Shown piece after piece: positions 16,843 to 29,054 of a stretch of 64,000 nt of DNA. This stretch comes from Quercus robur. Lineage: Eukaryota > Streptophyta > Magnoliopsida > Fagales > Fagaceae. The stretch lies in the NCBI RefSeq assembly GCF_932294415.1, contig NC_065536.1, positions 18,163,974 to 18,227,973 of the forward strand, in the 5' to 3' direction. Position numbers and translations under genes: made by a program. The notes under the pieces are model-generated. The model did no database searches and was not told the origin of the DNA. It saw only the letters and a list, made by a program, of their open reading frames with translations. Every line of letters begins with the position of its first letter. Position 1 is the stretch's first letter.

Positions 16843-19800
16843 ATGTACTTATGATTGAGCGATATCAGTTATACGAACTCCACAAATTTCTTGTACTTCA
16901 AAAAATGGGTAATTTTTCCCAGCTTCAGATTTTTGGGGATTTCTATTGGTTGGTGGTGACATTCTATTTAGTTAGAATCTGTTTGTTTTTATTCCAATGT
17001 AGGAAAATTTATGTCCTATTGTTATTAATGGCACACAAGGCATTTTTATAACAAATTAGTTGAAAGAATTTTTCTTAGTGAACTTCTGCTGTTGTTAGTA
17101 GTGACAGCCAGAAATCACCCCTAGGCAAGTAGAATCTCCATTAGAAATAGACCTTTTTAAGCATTTATTGAGAACTATACCTCCATCTTTGCACGCTGTC
17201 CAAATACGAGACATACAGGCAACTATACATCCTTCCTTTATCACTGATTCTAGATTGAGTAAGGTACTTTTTAATTAGCATTCGGACCCATGAAACTTCA
17301 AAGTACTATGCCATTCTCCAACACAGTTTGGCAAGAATGTTAGGGTTCTTTTCTTTATTTGAAAAATACCAAGATCTTCAAGGTCCTTGAGGCTTTGATT
17401 TGTACTATGTTGATTCTGTTGTAACCAATCCTTGCTCAATGTATAACTTTTACTATAAGTGGAAATTCTCCTGTGTTATTATTCTTCTATTCTAAATATC
17501 TAACAATGATTTAGTAACAAATTGGCAACAGAGGTTTCATTCCTTCAATTGGCCTATCGAAGTCAAGTTTTCTTCTGCACCTTTGGAGTTGATGGTTTCT
17601 TCTTGTCTATAACCTTCATCACTTTCCCAAATGTCCCTGAATCTTAAATTATGCTTAATTGTTTGTTGATTATTCTTGTTGAATGTGTTGCAATCAGATT
17701 ATGCACTGTACTGATGCATTTATTTAGTTATGTATCAGTGTATGTTATCTTTTTGAAGGGTTAATTATGTTGATTGTTTGAAGTCAGGTTGAGCTTGAGT
17801 GCAATCATCAAGTTTGCCATTTTTAACATGTTTTTTTTACCCTGACAATGCAGACTTGGACTTTTATGCTTCATCACATATATTTGCTCAATTCTAGAAG
17901 CTCCTTGAAGAGAACTTATTTAGGGGAAGGACAACCAATTTCTTTTACATGCTCTTACTCGAAGCCACTTTTTGAACCGGAATTGTTCTTGGGGAATGAT
18001 ACGTTGTTGGAGTCACAATGTTATGTTGTATTGTAGATTGAATTCTGGTTTTTTGCTTGTTAGAAATTAGTGCGACACTTTGATAACTATAGATATGCAT
18101 TTGATTTATTATCCATTACATTCACTTTTTCTATGGTTATTGTGGTCCTTATATTCATCATAAATTTGTAATTGAACTTTTGTTGTGCTACTATATAATT
18201 ATAGTGTTAGAGAAGTTGGTTATATTGTGTTGAATCTACTTTTAAAAGAATGCTCATTGCAATGAGCTTGTCAAGAGATTTCCCTATGGTTTAATCTGCA
18301 TTAAGCACTTCATTCTCTTTACACATGGCTTGAGTCTCAAAAACAAGCTAATAATGTATGTATTTTTGAGAATGAGGGGAAAAGAAGCTTTTTTTTCCTT
18401 GTAAATAAGATTTACATTTAAAACCCCTGTAAATAAGATTTACAAGGAGCATGCAGATGCTACTAGGCAAAATGGCCAATGGAAAGAGGTTGCGATTATT
18501 AGGTTTATAGAGATCACTTCTACAAGTTAAGAGGTTGTGATTATTACGTTTATAGAGATCACCTCTATGAGTTTTGGCCTTTAATGTGTACATAATAAGT
18601 CAAAATGATGCTTTCTTCTTGTATATCAATCTCTTGACATCGCATGGGAGATAATCTATTCATGCAAAGTTCTAGCACATGTACAATGGCATTGGAATTT
18701 GTACAATTTGTACTTTCTTTTGTGAGAATTTTTTGTTCTCATTGTAAAATCTCCTCTTTTAATAGTAGAGCCACCAAATTCACTTGTCACTTGTTGTAAA
18801 CAATATAATTTCATTGTAATTTTTATCCACAACCAAATTAACAAACCTTAAATAAAAAAAAGGGCTTTATAGCCTAGCCAAATTAGCTTTACAATATGAA
18901 TATGTGATTTCAGTGTTTCAAGAAAGCCAAAATAGCCACATCTTGATAATGATCCCAACCAAAATAGATATGAGTCATTTTCTTTATATCTAAAATTTCA
19001 TGAACAGTTTCTCAAAAAAAATTTCATGAACAAAGCCAACTTTGCGGTAGGTTGAGTAGGCTTCGCTTCTATGTCATCCTGTAGTGTTGAAAAACAAATC
19101 GAGTAGGCTTGGCTTCTATGTCATCCTGCAGTGTTGAAAAATAAATTTCATTTAGTACGGTAACCATAGAATTTTTTTCCTTTTTGGTTACAATCATTAA
19201 AGTCAATAATTTGAACTTACTAGTCAAATATCTACCACAGGTCCACAACTGTAAAGAACATTTTTTTTTTTTAATTATATGAATCATTGATAAATTCATT
19301 ACCATAGAAAAAATCACCAAATTTTGAAACCAAGAACCCAAAATATTTTGGGCATGCACTAAAAAAATATAAAAATATGTAATTCATTACCTAAAATTTG
19401 GGCTAACTTATAAAGTATGATTAGTAACAATTCAAGACAGCAAAAAAATTCATCACAAGTTCATCTGTAAAGAGGCCAAACATATTGTCCTACCACAATA
19501 ATACATTTGCTGCATAGTGCATGGCAAATCCAAATTTAGGAAATAACACGCACTTTAGAAAAAATTAGGACAAAAAAGAAAAATGTCATAAGGATTTTTA
19601 GAATACCTCATGACTAAGTAACAGAATTTCTAGTTAACGTCAAAGAAAAAAAATCCCGAAATTGCTCAAGTGGTACCAATAAGGCGGTAACAAAATACTC
19701 AAAGGCAACAACAACAACAAAGAAACAAGGCAATAACAAAAATCAAAGCAAAGGGGAAAAAACAAGAATATTAATACACATTACTTTACCCTTTATAGAT

Positions 19801-20613
19801 CCAGATTTTTAGATTTGTACTCACTTGCTGCATTTTTTTTACACTAATATAAGCACACTCATGAAACACAAATTTCACCCACATTCAACAACTCGTGTGC
19901 ACCGTGACATGTTTTTACACAATAAAGCACATAAATAGAAACCCATTTTAAAATCAACCCAAATCTAAAAACACCCATCCAACCACCATTCATTGGTTTC
20001 AAATCCAAATAAAAGCTATAACCATAATACATATTTACACCAAGGACACACACAAGCTCACCATCAAACATATACTCAATGACAGCACATTCAGCCATAC
20101 CCAAAGCACAGTAATGAGCTGTGATGGTTTTCAATTGAGTTGTGGAAGTACTACAAGTTATAAAAAAAAAACATGTAACCAAAGTGACTACAAATTAAAT
20201 CCAGCAAGACTAAGATTAAAGAATGCATCTGTAGCAGTTTCTGGGGTTGCCAGGACAATTGAAAGTCTCAAAAAGTAAATTTTGTATAATTACGGATTTG
20301 ATCATTTGTGCTACCCATTTAGTTTCTTCTATATCTAAGGAGTGACACTCAATATGGATCATTCAACACAATAAAATCATCTGTTTAACAACACATCTAC
20401 AAGAAGTCTTTAAAGTCAATATTGTGTAATTATCTCCAAATGGAAATATATGTTGTCAAAATTTTTCTATGAAAGCCTTTCAGTGTATTGAACATTCATG
20501 TTTTGGTCAAATAGCTCAAGGTTCAAACTTTCTTCATTAGGAGCCTCATAATAAGTCCATTGAATACAAATTACAAAGATTTAAGCATTTTTAAACAATT
20601 GACAAAAACGCAG
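16843..20613. other. spacer of the large inverted repeat, no gene recognised
   Basis: AT-rich. It holds a 2-copy repeat around 18,485-18,570 (GATTATTAGGTTTATAGAG type) and a 2-copy repeat of about 47 bp at 19,053-19,146. The longest open frame (20,182-19,859, minus, 107 residues) has no recognisable domain and I do not call it a gene. No transposase was found. Confidence 0.5.
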
Positions 20614-21088
20614 ACAATGTAAGACTTGATTTCAATTCATAAGCTAAAAACCAAAAACATAAAAAATAAGAGAAAATAGAATCAAATTCAGCAGAAATAA
20701 ATCAATCAACAAAATTGGGACACCATTATTTTCTTTCCTTCCTTTCCTACCAACCAAACAGAGTTTATAAAAAACAAATTAATTGAAAAAAAAAAAAAAA
20801 AAAGATAAAGGGAAAACCTACCGGACCAGTCAGCCTCTTCCTCTCTCTTTGCTGCCATGGCTCATCACAACCACCACTCAGCACCACCTCCGATGGTGGC
20901 TTCTTCAGACCAAATTTCTTAATCTCACTTCCCTCCCTAGATCAAACCCCAAAAGTATCAACTTCTCTCTACACCTGATTCTCTCCAAACCCCAACCCTT
21001 GCTCTCGCTCTCTCTCTCTCTCTCATCTGGGTCTAAAAAGTGCTCTACGAGGTGTGTAAGTGTTTGGGGATTTGGTTTCAGATGGGGA
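20614..21088. repeat. right arm of the large inverted repeat
   Basis: Complement of 16,329-16,778. Its outer end carries a small local duplication (GATTTGGT and CTAAAAAGTGCT repeated) and abuts the direct duplication starting near 21,109. No matching target duplication was seen beside the arms. Confidence 0.85.
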
Positions 21089-21108
21089 TTTGGTCTAAAA
21101 AGTGCTTA

Positions 21109-22050
21109 CTAAATTTCAAGAACATAATAAACAAATATATATGAATATTTTTTTGGTGACATATCAAATTAGAAAAACTGTAAAATAAATTTTGTAGTAT
21201 CTTTCGTTTAATTCTATTTTGAAAATAACACTATCTGTGTTTTATCATATATGTGAATATAATTAAAAAAAAGGTAAGTTTTACTGATTATTTATTATTG
21301 AAATTTCAATGTACTAAAAAAACAATCAACACGCTGGTGCCAACTACTCCCATACATTATCTCATCCTCATTTATTTACTTTTTTTTTTCCGCCAAGTTG
21401 TTAGAGTTACAATACACAATAAATTGGTAGCTGTAGCAGAAGTCACAGCAACAACAAGCTTTTTGACTCTTGACTATATTTGTGGTTATGCTTTTTCTTT
21501 ATTAATTATTTTTTTCAAATTTCGGAATCACAAGATATCCAGCTGTCCCACTCAAACATATATAGAATAGTTCTTCAGCAAAGATAAATAGTATTAAACA
21601 GAGTTAGAGAAAGAAAACTGCGTGAACATTGACTCGTCACCTCCGTGAAGTGGGCTAGGTGATGCAGTGCAGCGGTGGTACATTCCTGGAAGAATGTTTT
21701 TGCAGCGGTGGTACTAGAGTCCAGTTTTTTTTTTTTTTTTTTTGAAATTAATACATCTGTAATTTTTTTTTTTTGGAGAATAAATTCATCTGTAATCTGG
21801 TTTGATAAAATGTTTTTTTTTTTTGCTAGTAAATTTTTGAAAGGCCTAAGGATGGGCTTGGTGGTTAATTTTTGTTGGACTATTTCGGTTAAATTTTAAA
21901 ATTTTATTGTGTTATTTGGACGAAATTTTATTTCATTACAAGGCCATGAACTATGTTGAGGGAAAGAAAAAAAGATTTTGGGTAAAGGGGGCTAGGAAGA
22001 ATTTTGCTGGGCCAAACCTTAGAATTTTATACATTTGTATATACTACTTA

Positions 22051-22081
<31 letters not shown>

Positions 22082-22700
22082 GGATTTTTAACTATATACA
22101 GCCATGAAACTCGAGCTATATGCATAAATCCAAGTGCAAAACATGGAATTGTGAATACGGCAGGTAGAGTCGAATCCTTAGAGCACTAGTAAGACGTAAA
22201 AAAGTGCTTATTTTCCATTCTTCAAACTTATTTTATTTATTTTATCATTTTATTTTATAACTCACTCAACATTTCAATTCTTTTTTACACATAACTCATC
22301 AAAATAATATAAATTATACTAACAAATAATATAAAAAAATTAATTTCTCTCTCTTTCTCCTCTCTCCAACAAACCAACATACCACTTAAAATAATAAAAT
22401 TTAAGTTTACCATCCAGTTACAGTAATGTGAAAATGCTAATTGAAAAATTGCTTACCATTCATTTTCAAACTTTGGGACCCAATACCAGTGGGAAACTGG
22501 AGAGAAATTTATTGGGTACGCGCTTGTTTTGGACTCTAGTGTAGTTTATGCATTCTAATAAATTCAGAGAAATTTATTGGGTACGCTCTTTTTTTGGAGT
22601 GTAGTGTAGTTTACGCATTCTAAATTCATATTCAAACTTATTCTTAAAAAAAAAAAAAATTCATATTCAAACTTTCTCTGTTTCTTCTAGACTTTCGCTT
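21109..22700. repeat. direct duplication, copy 1
   Basis: Similar to 23,172-24,560 in the same orientation. Shared landmarks are the AACATTGACT...CTCCGTGAAGTGGGCTAG segment, GCAGCGGTGGTAC, the GGCCTAAGGATGGGCTTGG segment, and the block containing GCATAAATCCAAGT...GTCGAATCCTTA. Copy 1 has a TA microsatellite at about 22,053-22,081 and roughly 240 bp (22,190-22,440) not seen in copy 2. A further 68-bp tandem pair lies at 22,499-22,628. No gene is recognised. Confidence 0.75.
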
Positions 22701-23171
22701 GTTCTCACGTGTTGTCATATTGTGAAACGTTGTGGTATCACTGGGACCCGCCTTGGGTGGCATTTGTGTTTGGAATTTGGATCAGATTCAGAGGCAATGA
22801 GAAACGCTACAAACACAAAATGGTGCATGTGCAACAAATTGTCACAGTGGTTGAATTGTGAGGAAGCTATGACTCCAAGTGATAGGAGGCAAAATCTGAA
22901 CAAAAAATTTTCAATGAAAATCCCAAAAAGAATAAAGTTTTTATGCATCTACCATATTGAATTTTCTCCCAACTTTTTTTAATAGCTACCTCTACCATAT
23001 TAAATACGAGAAGTAGACAAAAAAGAATAGCGAAGCATTAAATTTGTGTAATTAAATATTAATCGATATAACTATATATTGAATTTAATTGGAAAAATGT
23101 TAAATATCTACAAATTTTACTACAAAACTTTCATCAATTAAATTGATATTGTAATGAGTGTGGTTGATGAT
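22701..23171. other. sequence between the two duplicated blocks
   Basis: Contains an 86-codon open frame on plus (22,722-22,982) without recognisable domain. No feature is supported. Confidence 0.4.
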
Positions 23172-23211
23172 AAATTTCAAAAATATAATAAACAAATATA
23201 TGCAATTTTTT

Positions 23212-23412
23212 TTAATAAAAATGCTATATCTACAATATTTTGACAATACTTTCATAACAAATTTTAAGTGATAGGTTGTTACAAGTTGTTCTTGGTAAGG
23301 TAAAAAAGTTATTTCAGTGGTAGATTCAAATTTGAACCAATGACAACTAATCACAGACCACTTGTGATTTGTTATAAAAGTATTATGAAAATATTGTGTA
23401 TATAACAATTTT
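23212..23412. mobile_element. MITE of about 200 bp
   Basis: Inverted ends: ACAATATTTTGACAATACTT... on the left and, complemented, ACAATATTTTCATAATACTT... on the right. Copy 1 of the duplication lacks it at the matching place (about 21,150), which acts as an empty site. Borders are approximate because of flanking T and A runs. Confidence 0.65.
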
Positions 23413-24040
23413 TTTTTATTGTTGACATATCAAATTGTAAAAATTATGTAATAAATTTTGTAATATCCATAACATTAGTGTTAAATTCTTCTTTGAAAAA
23501 AACACTATCTCTTTATCATATATGTGAATATAATTAAAAAATTCATAAGTTTTGCTAATTATTTATTATTGAGTGCTCCAATAAAGTTATCCAGTTATCA
23601 TAGCATCACAAGCTATCCAGCTGTCCTGTCCCCTTAAACAGAGTTGGAGAAACAAAACTGCGGTGAACATTGACTAGGTACCTCCGTGAAGTGGGCTAGG
23701 CGATGCAGTGCAGCGGTGGTACCTTCGTGAGAGAATGGTTTTGCAGCAGTGGTACTAGGGTCCTTTTTTTTTTCTTTGAAATCCATTCATCTGTAATCTG
23801 GTTTGATAAAATGGTTTTTTTTGCTTGTAAATTTTTGAAAGGCCTAAGAATGGGCTTGGTGGTTAATTTTTGTTGGAGTATTTGAGTTAAATTTTAAAAT
23901 TTTGTTGTGTGATGTGAACTAAATTTTAATTCATTACAAGGCCAAGAATTATGTTGAAAAAAAAAAAAAAAGGTAATAAGGGAGGGGGGGGGGGGGTTAG
24001 GAAGAATTTTACTGGGCCAAACTTTAGAATTTTATACATC

Positions 24041-24221
24041 GGACAAGACTTAGGTATAATATTTAAGTGTTATTTTTTAGGTTTTTTTTTTTTTTAAGAT
24101 TCTGTCATGTAAATTTTTCTATAGAGTGAAAGTGTATTTTTAAATGAAGTAGCCATATGACTAAATCTTTAAAAAAAAAAAAAAACCTAAAAAACAATAG
24201 ATATTGTACCTAAATTTTGTC
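24041..24221. mobile_element. Mutator-like MITE, same family as 15,633-15,811
   Basis: Starts GGACAAGACTTAGGTATAATA and ends with the imperfect complement. Flanks TTATACATC and TTATATATC are a near-perfect 9-bp duplication. The middle carries the shared GTATTTTTAAATGAAGTAGCC segment. Confidence 0.7.
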
Positions 24222-24452
24222 TTTATATATCTTTTTTTTTTTGTCCTTATATACAATTATATATACTACTTAAATTTTTTTTTTTTTTTTTTTTTTTTTA
24301 TGGGATTCTTGACTATACAGCCTCGAAACTCAAGCTATATGCATAGATCCAAGTACGAAACATGGAATTGTGAATACCGCAGGTAAAGTCGAATCCTTAA
24401 CAGGTGTCAAATTACTGCTGCGGTCACTTACCATACTAATTCATTTTCAAAC

Positions 24453-25424
24453 TTGGGAACAAGGAGGAAAGTGGACAAAAATTTCTTGGGTACGCACATA
24501 CTCTAAATTCATTTTCAAACTTTAAAGAAAGGAAGACACAATTTCTTTTATCTTTTCTCTCTCTTCGTTGTCTTCTCTATCACGAAATCTCCTTTTTCTT
24601 CTTCTATCCCTCATCATCTCTTTATCCCTTTTTCTTTTGGATAAAAGTTGTTATATACACTTTGTATCACACTTTATTTTTAATTGAGACGTGGTTTGGG
24701 AACAAGGAGGAAAGTGGACACAAATTTCTTGGGTACACACATACTCTAAATTCATTTTCAAACTTTAAAGAAAGGAAGACACAATTTCTTTTATCTTTTC
24801 TCTCTCTTCCTTGTCTTCTCTATCACGAAATCTCCTTTTTCTTCTTCTATTCCTCATCATCTCTTTATCCCTTTTTCTTTTGGATAAAAGTTGTTATATA
24901 CACTTTGTATCACACTTTTTTTTTAACTGAGACGTGGTTTGGGAACAAGGAGGAAAGTGGACACAAATTTCTTGGGTACACACATACTCTAAATTCATTT
25001 TCAAACTTTAAAGAAAGGAAGACACAATTTCTTTTATTTTTTCTCTCTCTTCCTTGTCTTCTCTATCACGAAATCTCCTTTTTCTTCTTCTATCCCTCAT
25101 CATCTCTTTATCCCTTTTTCTTTTGGATAAAAGTTGTTATATACACTTTGTATCACACTTTATTTTTAACTGAGATGTGGTTTGGGAACAAGGAGGAAAG
25201 TGAACACAAATTTCTTGGGTACACACATACTCTAAATTCATTTTCAAACTTTAAAGAAAGGAAGACACAATTTCTTTTATCTTTTCTCTCTCTTCCTTGT
25301 CTTCTCTATCACGAAATCTCCTTTTTCTTCTTCTATCCCTCATCATCTCTTTATCCCTTTTTCTTTTTGATAAAAGTTGTTATATACACTTCGTATCACA
25401 CTATATTTTTAACTGAGACGTGGT
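24453..25424. repeat. four tandem 243-bp repeats
   Basis: Units start with TTGGGAACAAGGAGGAAAGTG at 24,453, 24,696, 24,939 and 25,182 and are about 97% alike by eye. Because 243 is a multiple of three, one frame stays open across the array and reads as a 268-residue repetitive hydrophobic peptide (24,662-25,468). I regard that as a by-product. The unit resembles the sequence near 38,070-38,160, upstream of an EF-hand remnant. Confidence 0.95.
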
Positions 25425-25755
25425 TTCAACTAATGTTTTTAGTTATATATATATATATATATATATAACAACTTCAAATTGTGTCTTCAATTCACAATTT
25501 TAATTTTAAAAAATCGTATAACAAATACTATTCTTTTTTTAATCTCTTCTTCTATTTGTATGTCTTTGAACATTAAGGTATTGTTAATATGGTAAGGTGG
25601 CAATGGTCATACCTTGATAGGACAAATGGAGTTATTAGGGTGAATAACGTAACTATGTTGTGTTACAATTTTTGACGCAACTTTAACATGGTTAATTGTG
25701 AGTGATTATTTATCACTTTTCGCATTGACTTACCAATTTTTCTCCACTCATAACT

Positions 25756-26489
25756 TGTTTGTTTGTTTAGACCTCTTTTAAATCAAATTGTTTAATCTAA
25801 TGAATTAACCAAGTTGATACTTAGGTTTATTATTAAAATCTAGGTTAAACAAGAATAAATCATATCATGCACAGTGAAAAAGTAAATAGCACAACGATAT
25901 AATTACTCCAGAAAACCAATGAAACAAACATTTTTAAAGTAAAAACCTGGTGAGGATTTGACCTAACTATTCTCAAGGTAAAAAGATTCATTATGATAGA
26001 ATGAAAGTTTTTACAATAGACTTAACTCTAAATCTACTGCTACCTCTTGTAGTATTTACTCACATGACCATGTGCAACTTCGAATCCACGGACTCTTCTA
26101 TCTTGAATCTTTTGCACACAAACACCCACGTTTGTAACTTTAAGATCCCACTCAAAAATTTCAGATCACTAGCAGTTGTTGATCTTATATGCAGCAACTT
26201 CAGATCTACCAGTTCTAATGGTATGAGAATGATTTCCGGTAGTAACTTGGAAAAGGAGAAGGCACAACACCTTTTAGATCTCACAAGAGCACCTCCAAAG
26301 TCATTATAAAACGTGCTTTAGGGTTTTCTTTAAATATTATGTGAAATAAATTTGAAATCCTAATCACTTAATGGGCTTAATAAGCAGTTGGGCTTAATTA
26401 AAATTCTTTGAAACCCATGTCTCGATTAGTCGAGCCTTGTTCTTGATTAGTTGAACTTGGCATGTTTCGAATTCCTGAACCTATAGCTT

Positions 26490-26527
<38 letters not shown>

Positions 26528-26644
26528 TATTCTGACTTGTAGCACCTTGAGCATTGTCTAATAAATCCTATAGACTCTAAGATCAATATCTAAACAAGTT
26601 TGTGCTCATAGTTTGCCAATTGTTCTAAACTTTAGAACCTAACA
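25756..26644 (-). mobile_element. probable solo LTR (copia-like)
   Basis: On the minus strand it starts TGTTAGGTTCTAAAG and ends near TGTTTGTTTG complement at 25,756. The overall pattern (GATCTCACAAGAG, a GGGCTTAATTAA block, CTTGTAGCACCTTGAGCATTGTC) is shared with 30,865-31,559. No clear target duplication (ATAAC against ATAAG). A T tract of about 36 lies at 26,491-26,526. Confidence 0.5.
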
Positions 26645-27249
26645 ATAAGCAACTGCATTAAAATTGTAGAAAAAGTTATGTCTACTAGACTTTCTTAAAT
26701 AGGTGAGATAAGTAGTGAATCCACTAGAAAATGATAAATTCTGATCATGAGTTAACGTATGAAAAAGATGTGAATTTGGGTATGGGAAGGAGTGTACCTA
26801 GTATTACTCATCCAAAAATTACATGGATCTGCATTGAGAGTATCCTATAAATTATTTTTGGTGCGAAACTATAGCAAGGTTGTGCATTTCATGGGCCATC
26901 ACCTGGTATAATGTAATTTTGCTGGCCTTTCTAGTCAATTTGGGATTAAAAACAAGCTTCTAAGACAATCTCTTCTATGAGGTTTCTTCCTTCTTAAGAC
27001 AACCTTATCCTACAAACCCTACCCCCATAATTAACTGAATCCTAAGCCTTCACTTTTGAACGAAACAAAGCTACCATTAAGTCCCAAGATTTTCAATCTC
27101 TTCAGTGGACATATGGTAATGGTATATTGATATATTATTTTATTTTATGTTTTCAATAGTTTGGGGTTTAGGGGAATGGAAAGCTTGTTGTATATATATA
27201 GGTATATACAAGGATAGGTTGTAATAATGATATTTGAGTTTGAAGAATA
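26645..27249. other. intergenic sequence
   Basis: No supported gene or repeat structure. Confidence 0.4.
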
Positions 27250-27885
27250 TTGTTTCATAAAGTGAAAATTCAAGTTTTGAAATTTTCTAAGTGAAAATTC
27301 TGAATTAAGCATTTTCGATTGGTCGAAGCTTTGGCTTGATCGATCGAAATGGTAAAGAAAAAAATCCTGGAGTTTCTACCTCGTTCGATCACTATTCGAT
27401 TCCTGTTCAATCGATCAAAAAGAGCATTCGATCGATTGAAAGGACCTCTCGACTGATCGAAACATGAAAACAGAATTTTTTGCAGAATTTTTCTGATGAC
27501 TGTTTGAAAAGGTTGAAGAGGTTTCAAGCCTTGTGAATGGTTTTATGAAACATATTAACTCTCTATACGTGCCTTTTGATGAAATACAACCTTATGTGTA
27601 TAAATAGAGACTTATGTTCACTTGAAGAATAACTAACTCTACAAAATAGTAAGTTAGAGAAAAACACAAGAAATCCTGTGGTCATTCTCCAGAATTGTTA
27701 TCTGTAAAACCCAACATCTTGGTTGTATTCTGAGGACAAATTTGTGGTAACCCTTTAGCAACAATAGTATCGGGGGCAAATATTGTCTAAGGAAAACAAT
27801 ATTATGCCTTCAAGTTATTTATTTTCTATTTATTTTCTGTGTTAATCTTGTTCTTCCATTATTACTTTGTATAATATCTCCAACA
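27250..27885 (+). mobile_element. probable LTR remnant
   Basis: Has many CGATCGA-type motifs at 27,310-27,470, a TATA-like TGTATAAATAGAGAC at about 27,597 and a downstream GGTTGTATTCTGAGGACAA...CCTTATGG segment. This layout is typical of plant copia LTRs read left to right. Borders are not determined. Confidence 0.4.
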
Positions 27886-28612
27886 AGGCCTTATGGCTCA
27901 ATTGACATTTTTTGTCGTTTCTAATAGAAACATTTTGGGTTATGTTTTGTTTTTTTAATCCATAATTTATAATTTTGTGTGTGAATTAAGCGGGTTAAAA
28001 TTAATTAATTAATTTTAATTTTAAATTTCCAAATGTCAAATTCAGTGTGGTCACTAAATTAGATCTTGCAAAAATTTTGCTGGGCCAAATAAGAGCCTGC
28101 AAATGCTTAAGGTATTGACTAACTATTTCAACAACAAGCCACCCTCCAACCAACCCAAGTTAGGTCCGCTAGTTTACAGTCACAAGACAAATTTGGTCAT
28201 GTCCAAACTTGGTTAGTTACGTCTGAAGGGAAAAAAAAAAAATAAAATAAATTAGAACAAATAATACCTTCATAATATTAGGGAGCTAGAAATTTTGGGC
28301 AAGAGAATGCCTCATCCTCATGACACATTGATGTTCAAAGGACAATACACCTATGACATTACCGACATCATTTTTTGATTCATCAATAACAGTTTGCCAT
28401 GTATGATTTGTAGTGAAAACGTTATGTTCCTAACTTTACTTAATGCCCAAAAACTCTAAATTAAAGGCTAATTAACCCTTGGAAACCCTCAAATATAGGA
28501 ATCACAAAGTATGCATCTATATATGTGAAGTCCAACAAAGTTAAAATTGATTGGAAAAAAAAAAAAGGAGGTTACAAGTTACAACCATTGAGTCCAATTT
28601 TCTTCTTTCAAA
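27886..28612. other. upstream region of the EF-hand pseudogene
   Basis: From about 28,350 the sequence parallels 38,230-38,470 (both contain CTCTAAATTAAAGGCTAATTAA and a CCAACAAAGTT segment), so promoter and gene were duplicated together. No other gene is seen. Confidence 0.5.
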
Positions 28613-29054
28613 ATGAGTGTAGCCATGGTTAATAGCTCCACAGTAATGGGATTCATCCAAAACACAAAGAAGTTCAACAATTGCATCAATGAATGTTTTG
28701 AGATGCTAGATATTGATGGTAATGGTATGCTTTCAAGAGATTGCTTTATGGGCGTCTTCATAAGCTTTTGTCATTGGAAAACAATACCAACCAAGAGGAA
28801 GAGATCAATAATCTCTATGAAGTAATTTTCAAGAGGTTTGATAAGGATGAAAAAGGTTTCATTGATCGAATGGAATTTGAGTCTCTTTTATTAGGGAGCT
28901 CATGATAGCCATGGCTCGAGGAATTGGTGATTTGCCAATTCTAGTGGCTTTTGAGGAACACAGATTGCTTATGAAGGCTGTTCAACATGAAGTGGCAAGC
29001 TTGAAGGAAGGTAGTCGAAATAATAAAAGAAAGAGAGAAGAATGTGCTTCGTGA
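28613..29054 (+). pseudogene. EF-hand calcium-binding protein pseudogene
   Basis: The ATG-led frame begins MSVAMVNSSTVMGFIQ and runs into one EF-hand loop (DIDGNGMLSRDC). A frameshift near 28,765 moves to the next frame, which gives LYEVIFKRFDKDEKGFIDRM, a second EF-hand. Another shift in a T run near 28,887 continues with IRELMIAMARGIGD and ends at a TGA at 29,054. The order fits a small plant two-EF-hand protein of about 140 residues. With two frameshifts it is very probably non-functional, although an unseen intron cannot be fully excluded. Confidence 0.7.

Larger units (their letters stand above)
23172..24560. repeat. direct duplication, copy 2
   Basis: Homologous to 21,109-22,700. It has gained two MITEs (about 23,212-23,412 and 24,041-24,221) and poly-G, poly-A and poly-T tracts. 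The same GCATAGATCCAAGT-containing block recurs at about 46,500 and 58,170, so it is a dispersed sequence. Confidence 0.75.

Noticed and set aside
19859-20182. 107-residue minus-strand open frame in the inverted-repeat spacer
   Set aside because: No recognisable domain, AT-rich surroundings, no splice-compatible neighbours.
22722-22982. 86-residue plus-strand open frame
   Set aside because: No recognisable domain and no homologous frame in the related duplicate.
24453-25424. CRISPR-like or satellite array
   Set aside because: Units are long and contiguous without spacers, and only four copies are present.
24662-25468. 268-residue repetitive hydrophobic protein
   Set aside because: Produced by the 243-bp tandem period being a multiple of three; no start context, domain or homologous frame.
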